Shown: in pieces, positions 7,200 through 13,838 of the stretch
Position numbering within the stretch: position 1 is the stretch's first letter
Layout: the number at the start of each line of letters is the position of its first letter
Source: DATHYU01 sp033722675
GTDB taxonomy: Bacteria > Actinomycetota > Acidimicrobiia > Spongiisociales > UBA11373
DNA: 20,013 nt
Assembly (NCBI GenBank): GCA_033722675.1
Contig: JAWVYO010000040.1
Span: forward strand, 1 to 20,013
Direction of reading: 5' to 3'
The notes under the pieces: generated by a model
What the model was told of the DNA's origin: nothing
Databases searched by the model: none
Seen by the model: only the letters and a program-made list of their open reading frames with translations
Position numbers and translations under genes: made by a program

Positions 7200-8158
7200 G
7201 CGCCCGCCTCCCGTCCGTGCAGCCGCTCGCGGGCGGCGGACAGGGCGTCGTCGAGCACCTGCTGGGCGGTCGGGGTCTCCTCTGGCTCCGCGTCGTGGTG
7301 GATCACGTCCCCGACGCGCCAGCGGAGGAGGTAGGCGACCAGCACCGCGCCGAGCAGGATCATGAAGGTTCCGACGTAGAGCCAGACGAGGGCGATCGCC
7401 ACGACCCCGAGGACCCCGAAGGTCGCCCCCAGCTCCGGACTCACGCGGAGGAAGAGTCCGAAGCCGAGGCTGGCGAGCACGGCGCCCGCCGACGCCACGG
7501 CGGCGGCCAGCGGGGCCTTCGGGAGCGGTTCCGGAGGGCCCCAGCGGTAGAGGGCGAGCAGGAACAGGAAGAGACCGCCCGCCGAGACGGGGATCCGCAG
7601 CCAGAGCCAGACCGCGTCGAGGACCTCGACCCCGGTGAGCTCGACGAGGAAGTCGACGAACCGCCTGCCCCCGACGAGGAGGATCGACGTGGTGGCCAGC
7701 GCCGCCCCGCCGCCGATCGTGAGGCCGACCGCGACGAGCCGGAGCTCGAACCCGGGCCGGGCCTCGGTGCGGTTCTCCACGGCCGCCAGGGCCTTCTGCA
7801 GGGCGGCCACCGCCCGGGAGCCGATGAGGATCGCCACGGTCACCGACACCGTGATCACGAGCGCCCCGGCGCCACCCACCCGGTCGCCGGCGTCCCGAAG
7901 CAGATCGAGCACGAACGCGGTCACCGCCTCCGGCGCCAGCGGGCGCAGCGTCTCCTCGACGGTGGCCAGCGCGTCATCGCTCTCCCCCACGAAGGAGGCC
8001 ACCCCGAGGAGGGCGACCGCCAGGGGCACCAGGGCGAGGAAGGCGTTGTACGCGACCGCGGCGGCGTTGATGGACAACCCGGCATCACGAAAGCGCCGCC
8101 ACAGCCCGAGGAGCAGCGAGCGGCGGGGAGCATCGACGTCGAGGGCTGCGGGGATCAC
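7196..8158 (-). CDS. YihY/BrkB-family inner membrane protein
   Basis: This 320-aa protein has about six membrane helices (roughly 32-57, 97-120, 140-164, 183-205, 213-237 and 246-277). The family fingerprint is present: an N-terminal AYNAFLALVPL stretch, an RAVAALQKALA segment, a long hydrophobic LVWLYVGTFMILLGAVLVAYLLRW near the C-terminus described here only by its ends at about 258-280, and a charged cytoplasmic tail. The biochemical role of the family is unsettled. It is first in a tightly overlapping operon with the two ABC exporter subunits, which suggests a shared envelope or lipid-related task (inference). The GTG at 8158 is chosen because a TAGGGT box ends 6 nt before it, as expected for a leaderless mRNA. 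Confidence 0.88.
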   Translation of the reverse strand: MIPAALDVDAPRRSLLLGLWRRFRDAGLSINAAAVAYNAFLALVPLAVALLGVASFVGESDDALATVEETLRPLAPEAVTAFVLDLLRDAGDRVGGAGALVITVSVTVAILIGSRAVAALQKALAAVENRTEARPGFELRLVAVGLTIGGGAALATTSILLVGGRRFVDFLVELTGVEVLDAVWLWLRIPVSAGGLFLFLLALYRWGPPEPLPKAPLAAAVASAGAVLASLGFGLFLRVSPELGATFGVLGVVAIALVWLYVGTFMILLGAVLVAYLLRWRVGDVIHHDAEPEETPTAQQVLDDALSAARERLHGREAGA

Positions 8159-8164
8159 CCGACA

Positions 8165-8170
8165 ACCCTA
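8165..8170 (-). promoter_or_regulatory. -10 box (TAGGGT) of the YihY-ABC operon, leaderless type
   Basis: On the minus strand TAGGGT ends 6 nt before the GTG at 8158. The 102-nt gap 8159-8260 separates two divergent genes and holds one such box for each. No convincing -35 box was seen. Confidence 0.45.
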
Positions 8171-8246
8171 GGAGTGGGCGGTTCCCTGACCCATCCCCGG
8201 ACCGGCGCCGCCCGGCGAAACCGCACGGCTTGCCCGGGCCCCTGCA

Positions 8247-8252
8247 TACACT
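8247..8252 (+). promoter_or_regulatory. -10 box (TACACT) of the beta-propeller gene
   Basis: TACACT ends 8 nt before the ATG at 8261, so the predicted mRNA has at most one or two bases of leader. A -35 box at proper spacing was not found. Confidence 0.4.
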
Positions 8253-8260
8253 CCGCGGCC

Positions 8261-9883
8261 ATGCCAGGTCGCGGCCGAGCCCCCTTCGTCGTCGGGTTCT
8301 TCGTCGCCCTCGTCCTCGTCGGCGGGAGCGTCGGGCTCTTCAGCCTGCTCGGTTCGAGCCCCGAGCCGGGCCCCTCGGACGACGTCGCCCTCTCCACGAC
8401 CACGACCGCGGCACCGACGACGACACCCCCTGCCGACGGGAGCACGACCACCGCCGACCCCCTGGGCGACCTCACCACCACCTCGACGTCCGAGGCGGTC
8501 GACGATCCCACCACCACGACGACCGAGCCCGCGGTGCCGCTCCACGCGTGGATCGATCGCGCGACGGTCGGCGAACCGTTCGGATCGGTCGAGGGTCTCC
8601 TCATGTTCCGGGGCAACCCGACGAACACCTGGTACGGGACGGGGCCGGTGCCCCAGACCCCGGAGATCGAGTGGCAGTACCCGAACGCACCGATGTGCTC
8701 GTCGTCCACGGACCTGGGCGTGACCAGCACCTGGTGCGGCAACGGGTGGACCGGCCAGCCGGTGATCTGGGAGCGCCCCGACGGCGTCACCGAGATGATC
8801 TTCGGCGCCTACGACCGGCGCCTGCACTTCGTCGACGTCGAGACCGGCCAGGACACGCGCACGTCCTTCCTCACCGGCGACATCATCAAGGGCACCCCGA
8901 CGATCGATCCCGACGGGTTCCCCCTCGTCTATTTCGGGTCCCGCGACAACCACCTCCGGATCCTGGCCCTGGACCGGGGCGATCCCGTGGAGCTGTGGAG
9001 GGCCACGGCGGACCTCAGCGTCGAGGGTCGCTGGAACGACGACTGGGATGCCAATCCCCGGATCGTCAACGACTACATGTTCGAGGGGGCCGAGAACGGC
9101 ATCTTCTACATCTGGAAGCTGAACCGCTCGTTGGACGCCGCCGGCCTGGTGACGGTCGATCCCCAGCTCGTCTTCAAGATGCCGACGTGGACCGATCAGC
9201 TCCTGGCGGACATCGGCCCGTCCTATCCCGCCGTCAGTGTCGAGAACTCCGCGGTCGTGTTCGAGGGGCGCGTCTACTTCGCGAACTCGGGTGGCCGGGT
9301 CGTCGGCCTCGACGTGACCGACATCGAGGACGGCACCGTCGAGCTCGTGTTCGACTACTGGGTGGGCGACGACGCCGACGCGTCGATCGTGGCCGACGAC
9401 GAGGGCTTCATCTACGTGTCGGTCGAATACGAGCGATACCTCCGGCGCGCCCAGGAGCTCGGGCAGCTGATCAAGCTCGACCCGTCGAACCCCGACGACC
9501 CCTACGTGTGGGGCATGTACTCCCTCACCCAGCCGCCCGCGAAGGGCGGCCTGTGGTCGACCCCCGCCCTCGGCGACGGCGTCCTGTACGCCATCACGAA
9601 CAAGGGCTTCCTCGTGGTCGTCGACCAGGAGACCGGCGAGGAGCTGTTCGTCGACCAGGTCGGGGCCGGCACGTGGTCGTCGCCCCTCGTGGTCGACGAC
9701 CGCCTCGTGCTCGCGACGAGCACCGGCTTCCTCCGCAACTACGACATCTCCGACCCGACCGAGCCCGACCTCATCTGGGACCTCAAGGTGGGGGCGGGAG
9801 CCATCGAGGCGACGCCCGCCATCTGGGACGGCGTCATCTACGTGGGCAGCCGCGACGGCTACATGTACGCCGTGGGCGACTAG
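8261..9883 (+). CDS. Membrane-anchored PQQ-type beta-propeller protein
   Basis: The 540-aa protein begins with a membrane helix (about 8-30), then a linker rich in Thr and Pro (about 46-90), so the bulk should lie outside the membrane. The rest is a beta-propeller of the PQQ/quinoprotein type. Blade-like strands are YDRRLHFVDVETGQ (184-197), FGSRDNHLRILALD (225-238), FANSGGRVVGLDV (340-352), AITNKGFLVVVDQETGEE (444-461), LATSTGFLRNYDIS and VGSRDGYMYAVGD at the C-terminus. Cys146 and Cys159 could form a disulfide. No quinoprotein catalytic motif was recognised, so a binding or assembly role is as likely as an enzyme. The reading frame extends upstream to about 7217, but that part is antisense to YihY. 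The start at 8261 is set by the membrane anchor and the nearby TACACT box. Confidence 0.85.
   Translation: MPGRGRAPFVVGFFVALVLVGGSVGLFSLLGSSPEPGPSDDVALSTTTTAAPTTTPPADGSTTTADPLGDLTTTSTSEAVDDPTTTTTEPAVPLHAWIDRATVGEPFGSVEGLLMFRGNPTNTWYGTGPVPQTPEIEWQYPNAPMCSSSTDLGVTSTWCGNGWTGQPVIWERPDGVTEMIFGAYDRRLHFVDVETGQDTRTSFLTGDIIKGTPTIDPDGFPLVYFGSRDNHLRILALDRGDPVELWRATADLSVEGRWNDDWDANPRIVNDYMFEGAENGIFYIWKLNRSLDAAGLVTVDPQLVFKMPTWTDQLLADIGPSYPAVSVENSAVVFEGRVYFANSGGRVVGLDVTDIEDGTVELVFDYWVGDDADASIVADDEGFIYVSVEYERYLRRAQELGQLIKLDPSNPDDPYVWGMYSLTQPPAKGGLWSTPALGDGVLYAITNKGFLVVVDQETGEELFVDQVGAGTWSSPLVVDDRLVLATSTGFLRNYDISDPTEPDLIWDLKVGAGAIEATPAIWDGVIYVGSRDGYMYAVGD
8396..8524 (+). repeat. Thr-rich linker repeat in the beta-propeller protein
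   Basis: Low-complexity DNA of ACC/ACG Thr codons encodes runs such as STTTTAAPTTTPP and DDPTTTTTEP, interrupted by acidic residues. It joins the membrane anchor to the propeller and resembles the linkers of two other proteins in the window. Confidence 0.7.
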
Positions 9884-9887
9884 CCGA

Positions 9888-10562
9888 TCAGCCCGCCTTC
9901 GTCACCTCGACCTCGCCGACCGCGGGATCCCCGCCGCCCTCGAACTCGATGGTGTAGTCCGCCGTGAGGCCGTCCGGCGTGAGCTGGCCCTCCACGACCA
10001 TCGACGCGATCCGGTCACCCGGCACGTCGGGAGCCGTGAGCGTGAAGGTCCCGTCCGCGGTGAACACCACCTCGGTCTCGCCGAAGACCCCGCCGTCGTC
10101 GATGTCGTAGGGCGGACCCGCCACGAGATCCAGCTCCACGGTGCCCGCCGGGGGGTCCTCGGCCCCGAAGACGAACCCGCCGAGATCGACCGTCGCAATG
10201 AGGAGGCCCCCCTCGCGATCGACGCTGACGTCGGCCTCGATCGGACCCACCGACCCGAAGGTGGTGTTGCGCCATTCGCCCTGCCACTCGCCCTCGAGCA
10301 GTTGCGCGGCGGCGATGCGCGTCGCGACGGCGGGATCGGCGCCCTCGGTGGTGGTCGTCGTGGCCGCCGTGGTCGTGGTCGCGGGAGCGGTCGTCGTGGT
10401 CGTCGCCGCCGTCGTCGTCGGCGCGGCCGTCGTCGTGGTGGCCGCCGTCGTCGTGGTGGCCGCCGCGGTCGTGGTCGTGGCCGCCGACGTGTCGGCGGCG
10501 TCGTCGTCCCCGCAGCCGGCGATCACCAGCGTCAGGACGAACAGGACGGTGACGATGCGCAT
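9888..10562 (-). CDS. Thr-rich lipoprotein of unknown function
   Basis: The 224-aa protein has a short signal peptide ending in the lipobox VIAGC, so Cys17 should be lipidated. A stretch of Thr and Ala (29-72) acts as a spacer from the membrane. The remaining 150 residues form a small all-beta domain rich in Gly, Asp and Val, starting EWQGEWRNTTFGSVGP and containing repeated strand-turn patterns; it contains no Cys. I do not recognise a specific family. AGGGG (10571-10575) lies 8 nt before the ATG and supports the start, in contrast with the leaderless-looking genes nearby. It follows the amine oxidase gene by 40 nt and its stop lies 4 nt from the convergent propeller gene's stop. Confidence 0.8.
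   Translation of the reverse strand: MRIVTVLFVLTLVIAGCGDDDAADTSAATTTTAAATTTTAATTTTAAPTTTAATTTTTAPATTTTAATTTTTEGADPAVATRIAAAQLLEGEWQGEWRNTTFGSVGPIEADVSVDREGGLLIATVDLGGFVFGAEDPPAGTVELDLVAGPPYDIDDGGVFGETEVVFTADGTFTLTAPDVPGDRIASMVVEGQLTPDGLTADYTIEFEGGGDPAVGEVEVTKAG
10347..10478 (-). repeat. Thr/Ala-rich low-complexity linker in the lipoprotein
   Basis: The DNA is an imperfect GTC/GTG/GCC triplet repeat that encodes blocks of TTTT separated by AA, AP or AAA. It is a flexible surface linker and a likely site of length variation between strains. Confidence 0.75.
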
Positions 10563-10591
10563 TGGAGGGTCCCCTCTCCTCGTCTGCTCCG

Positions 10592-10597
10592 ATCCTA
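10592..10597 (-). promoter_or_regulatory. Possible -10 box (TAGGAT) of the lipoprotein gene
   Basis: TAGGAT lies in the 40-nt gap after the amine oxidase stop. It would give a leader of about 23 nt that contains the AGGGG ribosome binding site. The gene may therefore be transcribed alone as well as from upstream. Confidence 0.35.
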
Positions 10598-10602
10598 CGG
10601 AT

Positions 10603-11979
10603 TCAGCTCGCGACGCGCCGGACGACGGCCAGGGCGGAGGCCACGACCTCGTCCTCGGGCATCGATGCGAACCGGCGTGCCGCGGCGCCGGCGTTGAACC
10701 CGATCAGGACCGGGAGATCCGCCACGGCCGCCAGGTTCAGCCACTCGATCCACTCCCCCGGCCGCTCCGAGACGTAGCCGATGAGGTGGTGCTCGTCGTC
10801 CCAGAAGACCTCGTCGAACACGAGGACCGTCTTGTCCAGCACGCCCATGCCGACGCGCGTCAGCGCCCGGCGCTTGCCCTCCGACAGCGGGGGTGAGAAC
10901 CGGATCCCCCCGGCTGCGAGGACGCCGACGGGCAGCGTCACCACGACGGCGTCGGCGTCGAGCCGCTCGCCGGCCGCCGTCGTCACGCCGACGCCCCGGG
11001 AACCACCGCCGATCTCGGTCACCGTGGTGGCCGCCCGGATCTCGAACCCCTCGAGCAGGGGGTCGAGCAGGCGGCGGTACCCGCCCGGCACCACGACGTC
11101 GCCGCCGCCGAACTCGTCGCCCTCCTCGACGGTCCGCGCCGCCATCTCACCGGCGTCCGCCGCGAACTCGTGCTCCACCATCGAGGCGACGACATACGCC
11201 TGTTCGGGGTCGCCGGGGTCGTAGCCCGCGTCCACCAGGACGTCGAGGAGGGGCCGATCCCCGTCCTCGTCACCGATGTCGGCGACGAGGTCCGACAGCT
11301 CCTCCTCGAGGTCGTCGAGGCGGCGGTCCGCGCGCCCGGAGAGCTCGCGGCCGGCGGCGTCGTAGCGGATCACCGACTCGTAGTCGGTCTCCGCTCGCGG
11401 CGCTCCGGCAGCGTCTGCGAGGTCCGACGCGGGGTTGTCGCGGGCCCCGTGGATCCACGACGCACCGAGATCGACGGGGAGCCCGCCGACCCTCTCCGTC
11501 CAGATGCGGCCGCCGATGCGGTCACGGGCCTCGACGACCACGACTGCGTGACCCCGATCGGCGAGACGCGACGCAGCGGCGAGACCGGCCGCCCCGGCAC
11601 CGACGACCACCACCCGACCCGCGACGCCGAGCACGTCGTCCACCTCGTCCGCGGCCCGCCACCCCGACAGCAGGGCCCCATGGACGGTGCCCGGGTGGTC
11701 GTCGGACGTCGCCTCCCCGGCGAAGAACCACCCGTCCTGGGGTTCCGCGAGCCGCCGACGGTCCCGGGCACCTCCTCCCGGACGGAGGAACGAGTACGAC
11801 CCGAACGCATGGGGATCGCGCCCCCACCGGGTCACGCGGGCGCCGACGAGGCCGACGGGGCCCCGTCCCGAGGTCGGCACGCCGCCACCCGGGTCACCGG
11901 CACCGCATGCGGCGAGGAACGCCAGTGCCGTCGACGCGGCTGCGCCGGAGAGGAAGGCCCGTCGATCGATCCCCGTCAT
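10603..11979 (-). CDS. Tat-exported flavin amine oxidase with circularly permuted domain order
   Basis: The 458-aa protein starts with a twin-arginine signal (DRRAFLSG, 5-12) ending in the lipobox LAAC, with Cys25 likely lipidated. Residues 42-113 match the segment that normally ends flavin amine oxidases: VTRWGRDPHAFGSYSF (49-64), FFAGEATS (85-92) and HPGTVHGALLSGWRAA (95-110). Only afterwards comes the normal N-terminus: strand VVVVGAGAAGLAAASRL (123-139), VVEARDRIGGRIWTE and VDLGASWIHG (169-178). The substrate domain follows, then VVVTLPVGVLAAG (345-357) and PVLIGFNAGAAARR. The protein stops at VVRRVAS, where other members continue into the VTRW segment. All parts of the fold are thus present once, in rotated order. 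It should oxidise an amine outside the membrane using FAD. The substrate is unknown. TAGGCT lies 6 nt before the ATG. Confidence 0.88.
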   Translation of the reverse strand: MTGIDRRAFLSGAAASTALAFLAACGAGDPGGGVPTSGRGPVGLVGARVTRWGRDPHAFGSYSFLRPGGGARDRRRLAEPQDGWFFAGEATSDDHPGTVHGALLSGWRAADEVDDVLGVAGRVVVVGAGAAGLAAASRLADRGHAVVVVEARDRIGGRIWTERVGGLPVDLGASWIHGARDNPASDLADAAGAPRAETDYESVIRYDAAGRELSGRADRRLDDLEEELSDLVADIGDEDGDRPLLDVLVDAGYDPGDPEQAYVVASMVEHEFAADAGEMAARTVEEGDEFGGGDVVVPGGYRRLLDPLLEGFEIRAATTVTEIGGGSRGVGVTTAAGERLDADAVVVTLPVGVLAAGGIRFSPPLSEGKRRALTRVGMGVLDKTVLVFDEVFWDDEHHLIGYVSERPGEWIEWLNLAAVADLPVLIGFNAGAAARRFASMPEDEVVASALAVVRRVAS

Positions 11980-11985
11980 CGCCGA

Positions 11986-11991
11986 AGCCTA
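11986..11991 (-). promoter_or_regulatory. -10 box (TAGGCT) of the amine oxidase gene, leaderless type
   Basis: On the minus strand TAGGCT ends 6 nt before the ATG at 11979, in the 25-nt gap after the S9 peptidase gene. The gene may have its own leaderless promoter in addition to read-through. Confidence 0.45.
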
Positions 11992-12004
11992 GGTCCGCGG
12001 CCGG

Positions 12005-13768
12005 TCAGCCGGCGAGGTGCTCCCCGAGGAAGTCGACGACGCGGCCGTAGGCGATCCGACGGTTGGCCAGCTTGACGATGCCGTGGCCCTCGTCGTCGAA
12101 GACGAGCAGCTCGACGGGACGGCCGAGATCGCGCAGTCGATCGTGGATCTGACGGGCCTCACCGAGGGGGACCCGGGGATCGTTGGCGCCGTGGATCACG
12201 AGGAGCGGGGCGACGATCTCCTCCACGTGGTTGATCGGACTCACCGACTCGAGGAACTCCCGGTCGTGCTCGAGCGAGCCGTACTCCGCCTCCCGAAGCG
12301 ACCGCCGGTAGTCGCCGGTGTTCTCGAGGAAGGTCACGAAGTTGGCGATGCCGACGATGTCGACTCCCGCCGCCCACAACTCGGGTGCCGACGTGAGCGC
12401 CGCCAGCACCATGAATCCTCCGTAGGACCCCCCCATGACCGCCATCCGGTCGCCGTCGAGGTCGGGGGCGTCGCGCACCCACCGTCCGACGGCGTTGAGG
12501 TCCTCGACGGAGTCCATGCGCTTGTGGACGTCGTCGAGCGACATGTACGTCTTGCCGTACCCGCTCGACCCGCGCACGTTCGGGGCGAGGACGGCGTACC
12601 CCGAGGCCACGAGGTACTGGTAGATGGGGTTGAACCCGACCCGCTCCTGGGCCTCGGGCCCACCGTGCACCGACACGACCACCGGCGGCCGCTCCACCCC
12701 CTCCGGCCGGTAGGACCAGACGGGGACCTCCAGGCCGTCGAAGGACTCCACCGTGACGAGCGTGGGCTCCACGAAGCTCCCGGGATCGATCCCCGCGGTC
12801 GAGGAGCGGGTCACGCGGCGCGGCTCCGCCCCGCCGGCGTCGATCTCCCACACGTCGGCGGGCGACGCCGCGCCGGACAGCGTGAACAGCATGCGGTCCC
12901 CCTCCGGCGCCACCTCGAACCCGCCGGCCACCCCCATCGGCAGCTCGATCTCGTCCTCCACCAGGAGGGTGATGGGGTTGAACCAGGCGACGCGTGTGCG
13001 CCCGCCGTCGTTCCACGCGATCGCCGCGACGCCCCGATCGACGACCAACCCGTCGACGTCGGCGTCGGGCCCGAAGGCCTCGACCTCACCGTCGCGGTGG
13101 CGATAGGCCCGACGGAACTCCCCGTCACGGTCGCTGACGAAGAGCACGTCGCCCTCGTCCGTGAACCCGGCGGGAGCGTTGAGGGTCGGGGCGTCGTGGG
13201 GCGTCAGGTCACGCACGCCCCCGGACGCCAGGTCCACGAGGAGGACGGAACCGTCGACGTTGGACGCGAAGTGGCCCACGAGCGCGCTCGACCCGTCCGG
13301 GGCGACGTCGGCCACGACGTTCCACCCCTCGAGTTCGGCCACGAGGCTCTCGTCGCCGCCGAGCGTCCGGAGGTAGAGGTCGAAGTCGACGCCGTTGCGC
13401 CGGTTGTCGCAGAAGACGAACCACGAGCCGTCCCGGCCGAACTCCCCGAAGCGGTGGATGACGTCGGGATCGACCACGAGGTCGTGCTCGCCGAACCCCG
13501 ACGGATCGACACCGTGGATCTGCATGCGCTCGTTGCCGCCACTGTCACGCGTGAAGACGACCAGCGACGGGTCGGTCGGCGACGGGGCCACCCCGCCCAC
13601 CCGGTGATCGGCGAAGGTCAGCTGCACGGGCCAGCCTCCCCCGGCGGGCATCGACCAGGCCTGCGGCACCCCCGTGATGTTCGTGACGAAGACGAGCCGG
13701 GAACCGTCGGCCGTCAAGCGGCCGGAACCGGCCGAGCGGATGTCGAGATAGCGCTGAAGGTCTGGCAT
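12005..13768 (-). CDS. S9-family serine peptidase (prolyl oligopeptidase / acylaminoacyl peptidase type)
   Basis: The 587-aa protein has an N-terminal beta-propeller (about 1-335) with repeated TolB-like strands such as SRLVFVTN, SWFVFCDN and DVLFVSDRDGE. A C-terminal alpha/beta hydrolase domain follows (about 340-587). The catalytic triad is visible: Ser448 in GGSYGG, Asp530 in ANDPRVP and His562 in DEGHG. VHGGP (367-371) supplies the oxyanion region. Length and layout fit S9C enzymes, which cleave short or N-acylated peptides. There is no signal peptide, so it is probably cytoplasmic. The divergent neighbour is an M3 metallopeptidase, which suggests shared control of peptide breakdown. It is first in a minus-strand run with the amine oxidase and a lipoprotein. 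A TATCGT box ends 9 nt before the ATG. Confidence 0.92.
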   Translation of the reverse strand: MPDLQRYLDIRSAGSGRLTADGSRLVFVTNITGVPQAWSMPAGGGWPVQLTFADHRVGGVAPSPTDPSLVVFTRDSGGNERMQIHGVDPSGFGEHDLVVDPDVIHRFGEFGRDGSWFVFCDNRRNGVDFDLYLRTLGGDESLVAELEGWNVVADVAPDGSSALVGHFASNVDGSVLLVDLASGGVRDLTPHDAPTLNAPAGFTDEGDVLFVSDRDGEFRRAYRHRDGEVEAFGPDADVDGLVVDRGVAAIAWNDGGRTRVAWFNPITLLVEDEIELPMGVAGGFEVAPEGDRMLFTLSGAASPADVWEIDAGGAEPRRVTRSSTAGIDPGSFVEPTLVTVESFDGLEVPVWSYRPEGVERPPVVVSVHGGPEAQERVGFNPIYQYLVASGYAVLAPNVRGSSGYGKTYMSLDDVHKRMDSVEDLNAVGRWVRDAPDLDGDRMAVMGGSYGGFMVLAALTSAPELWAAGVDIVGIANFVTFLENTGDYRRSLREAEYGSLEHDREFLESVSPINHVEEIVAPLLVIHGANDPRVPLGEARQIHDRLRDLGRPVELLVFDDEGHGIVKLANRRIAYGRVVDFLGEHLAG

Positions 13769-13777
13769 CGGGGAGCG

Positions 13778-13783
13778 ACGATA
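13778..13783 (-). promoter_or_regulatory. Possible -10 box (TATCGT) of the S9 peptidase gene
   Basis: On the minus strand TATCGT ends 9 nt before the ATG at 13768. It shares a 70-nt divergent region (13769-13838) with the M3 peptidase promoter. No clear -35 box was seen. Confidence 0.35.
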
Positions 13784-13823
13784 GCGAGACCCCGTGGCTG
13801 GCCGCGTTGATCGGGACCGGACC

Positions 13824-13829
13824 TACCCT
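13824..13829 (+). promoter_or_regulatory. Possible -10 box (TACCCT) of the M3 peptidase gene
   Basis: TACCCT ends 9 nt before the ATG at 13839. A GGAG at 13831-13834 could instead serve as a Shine-Dalgarno if transcription starts further upstream. Confidence 0.35.
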
Positions 13830-13838
13830 CGGAGCGTC

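Noticed and set aside
7217..8260. N-terminal extension of the beta-propeller frame
   Set aside because: It is antisense to YihY. The membrane anchor immediately after the ATG at 8261 and the TACACT box before it mark the real start.
9884..9887. Terminator between the convergent propeller and lipoprotein genes
   Set aside because: Only 4 nt separate the stops and no hairpin or T-tract is visible there.
10347..10478. Regular short repeats that could suggest a CRISPR array or satellite
   Set aside because: The period is a codon triplet, there are no spacers, and the DNA is the in-frame Thr/Ala linker of a lipoprotein.
10603..11979. The amine oxidase as a frameshifted or broken gene
   Set aside because: Every expected motif is present once in one uninterrupted frame; the order is rotated but nothing obvious is missing.
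12017..13810. A 597-codon plus-strand frame opposite the S9 peptidase
   Set aside because: The minus frame has a full catalytic triad and propeller; the plus frame is an antisense shadow.
13807..13829. TTGATC followed by TACCCT as a complete promoter of the M3 gene
   Set aside because: The spacing is only 11 nt, too short for a -35/-10 pair. Only the -10 box is kept.
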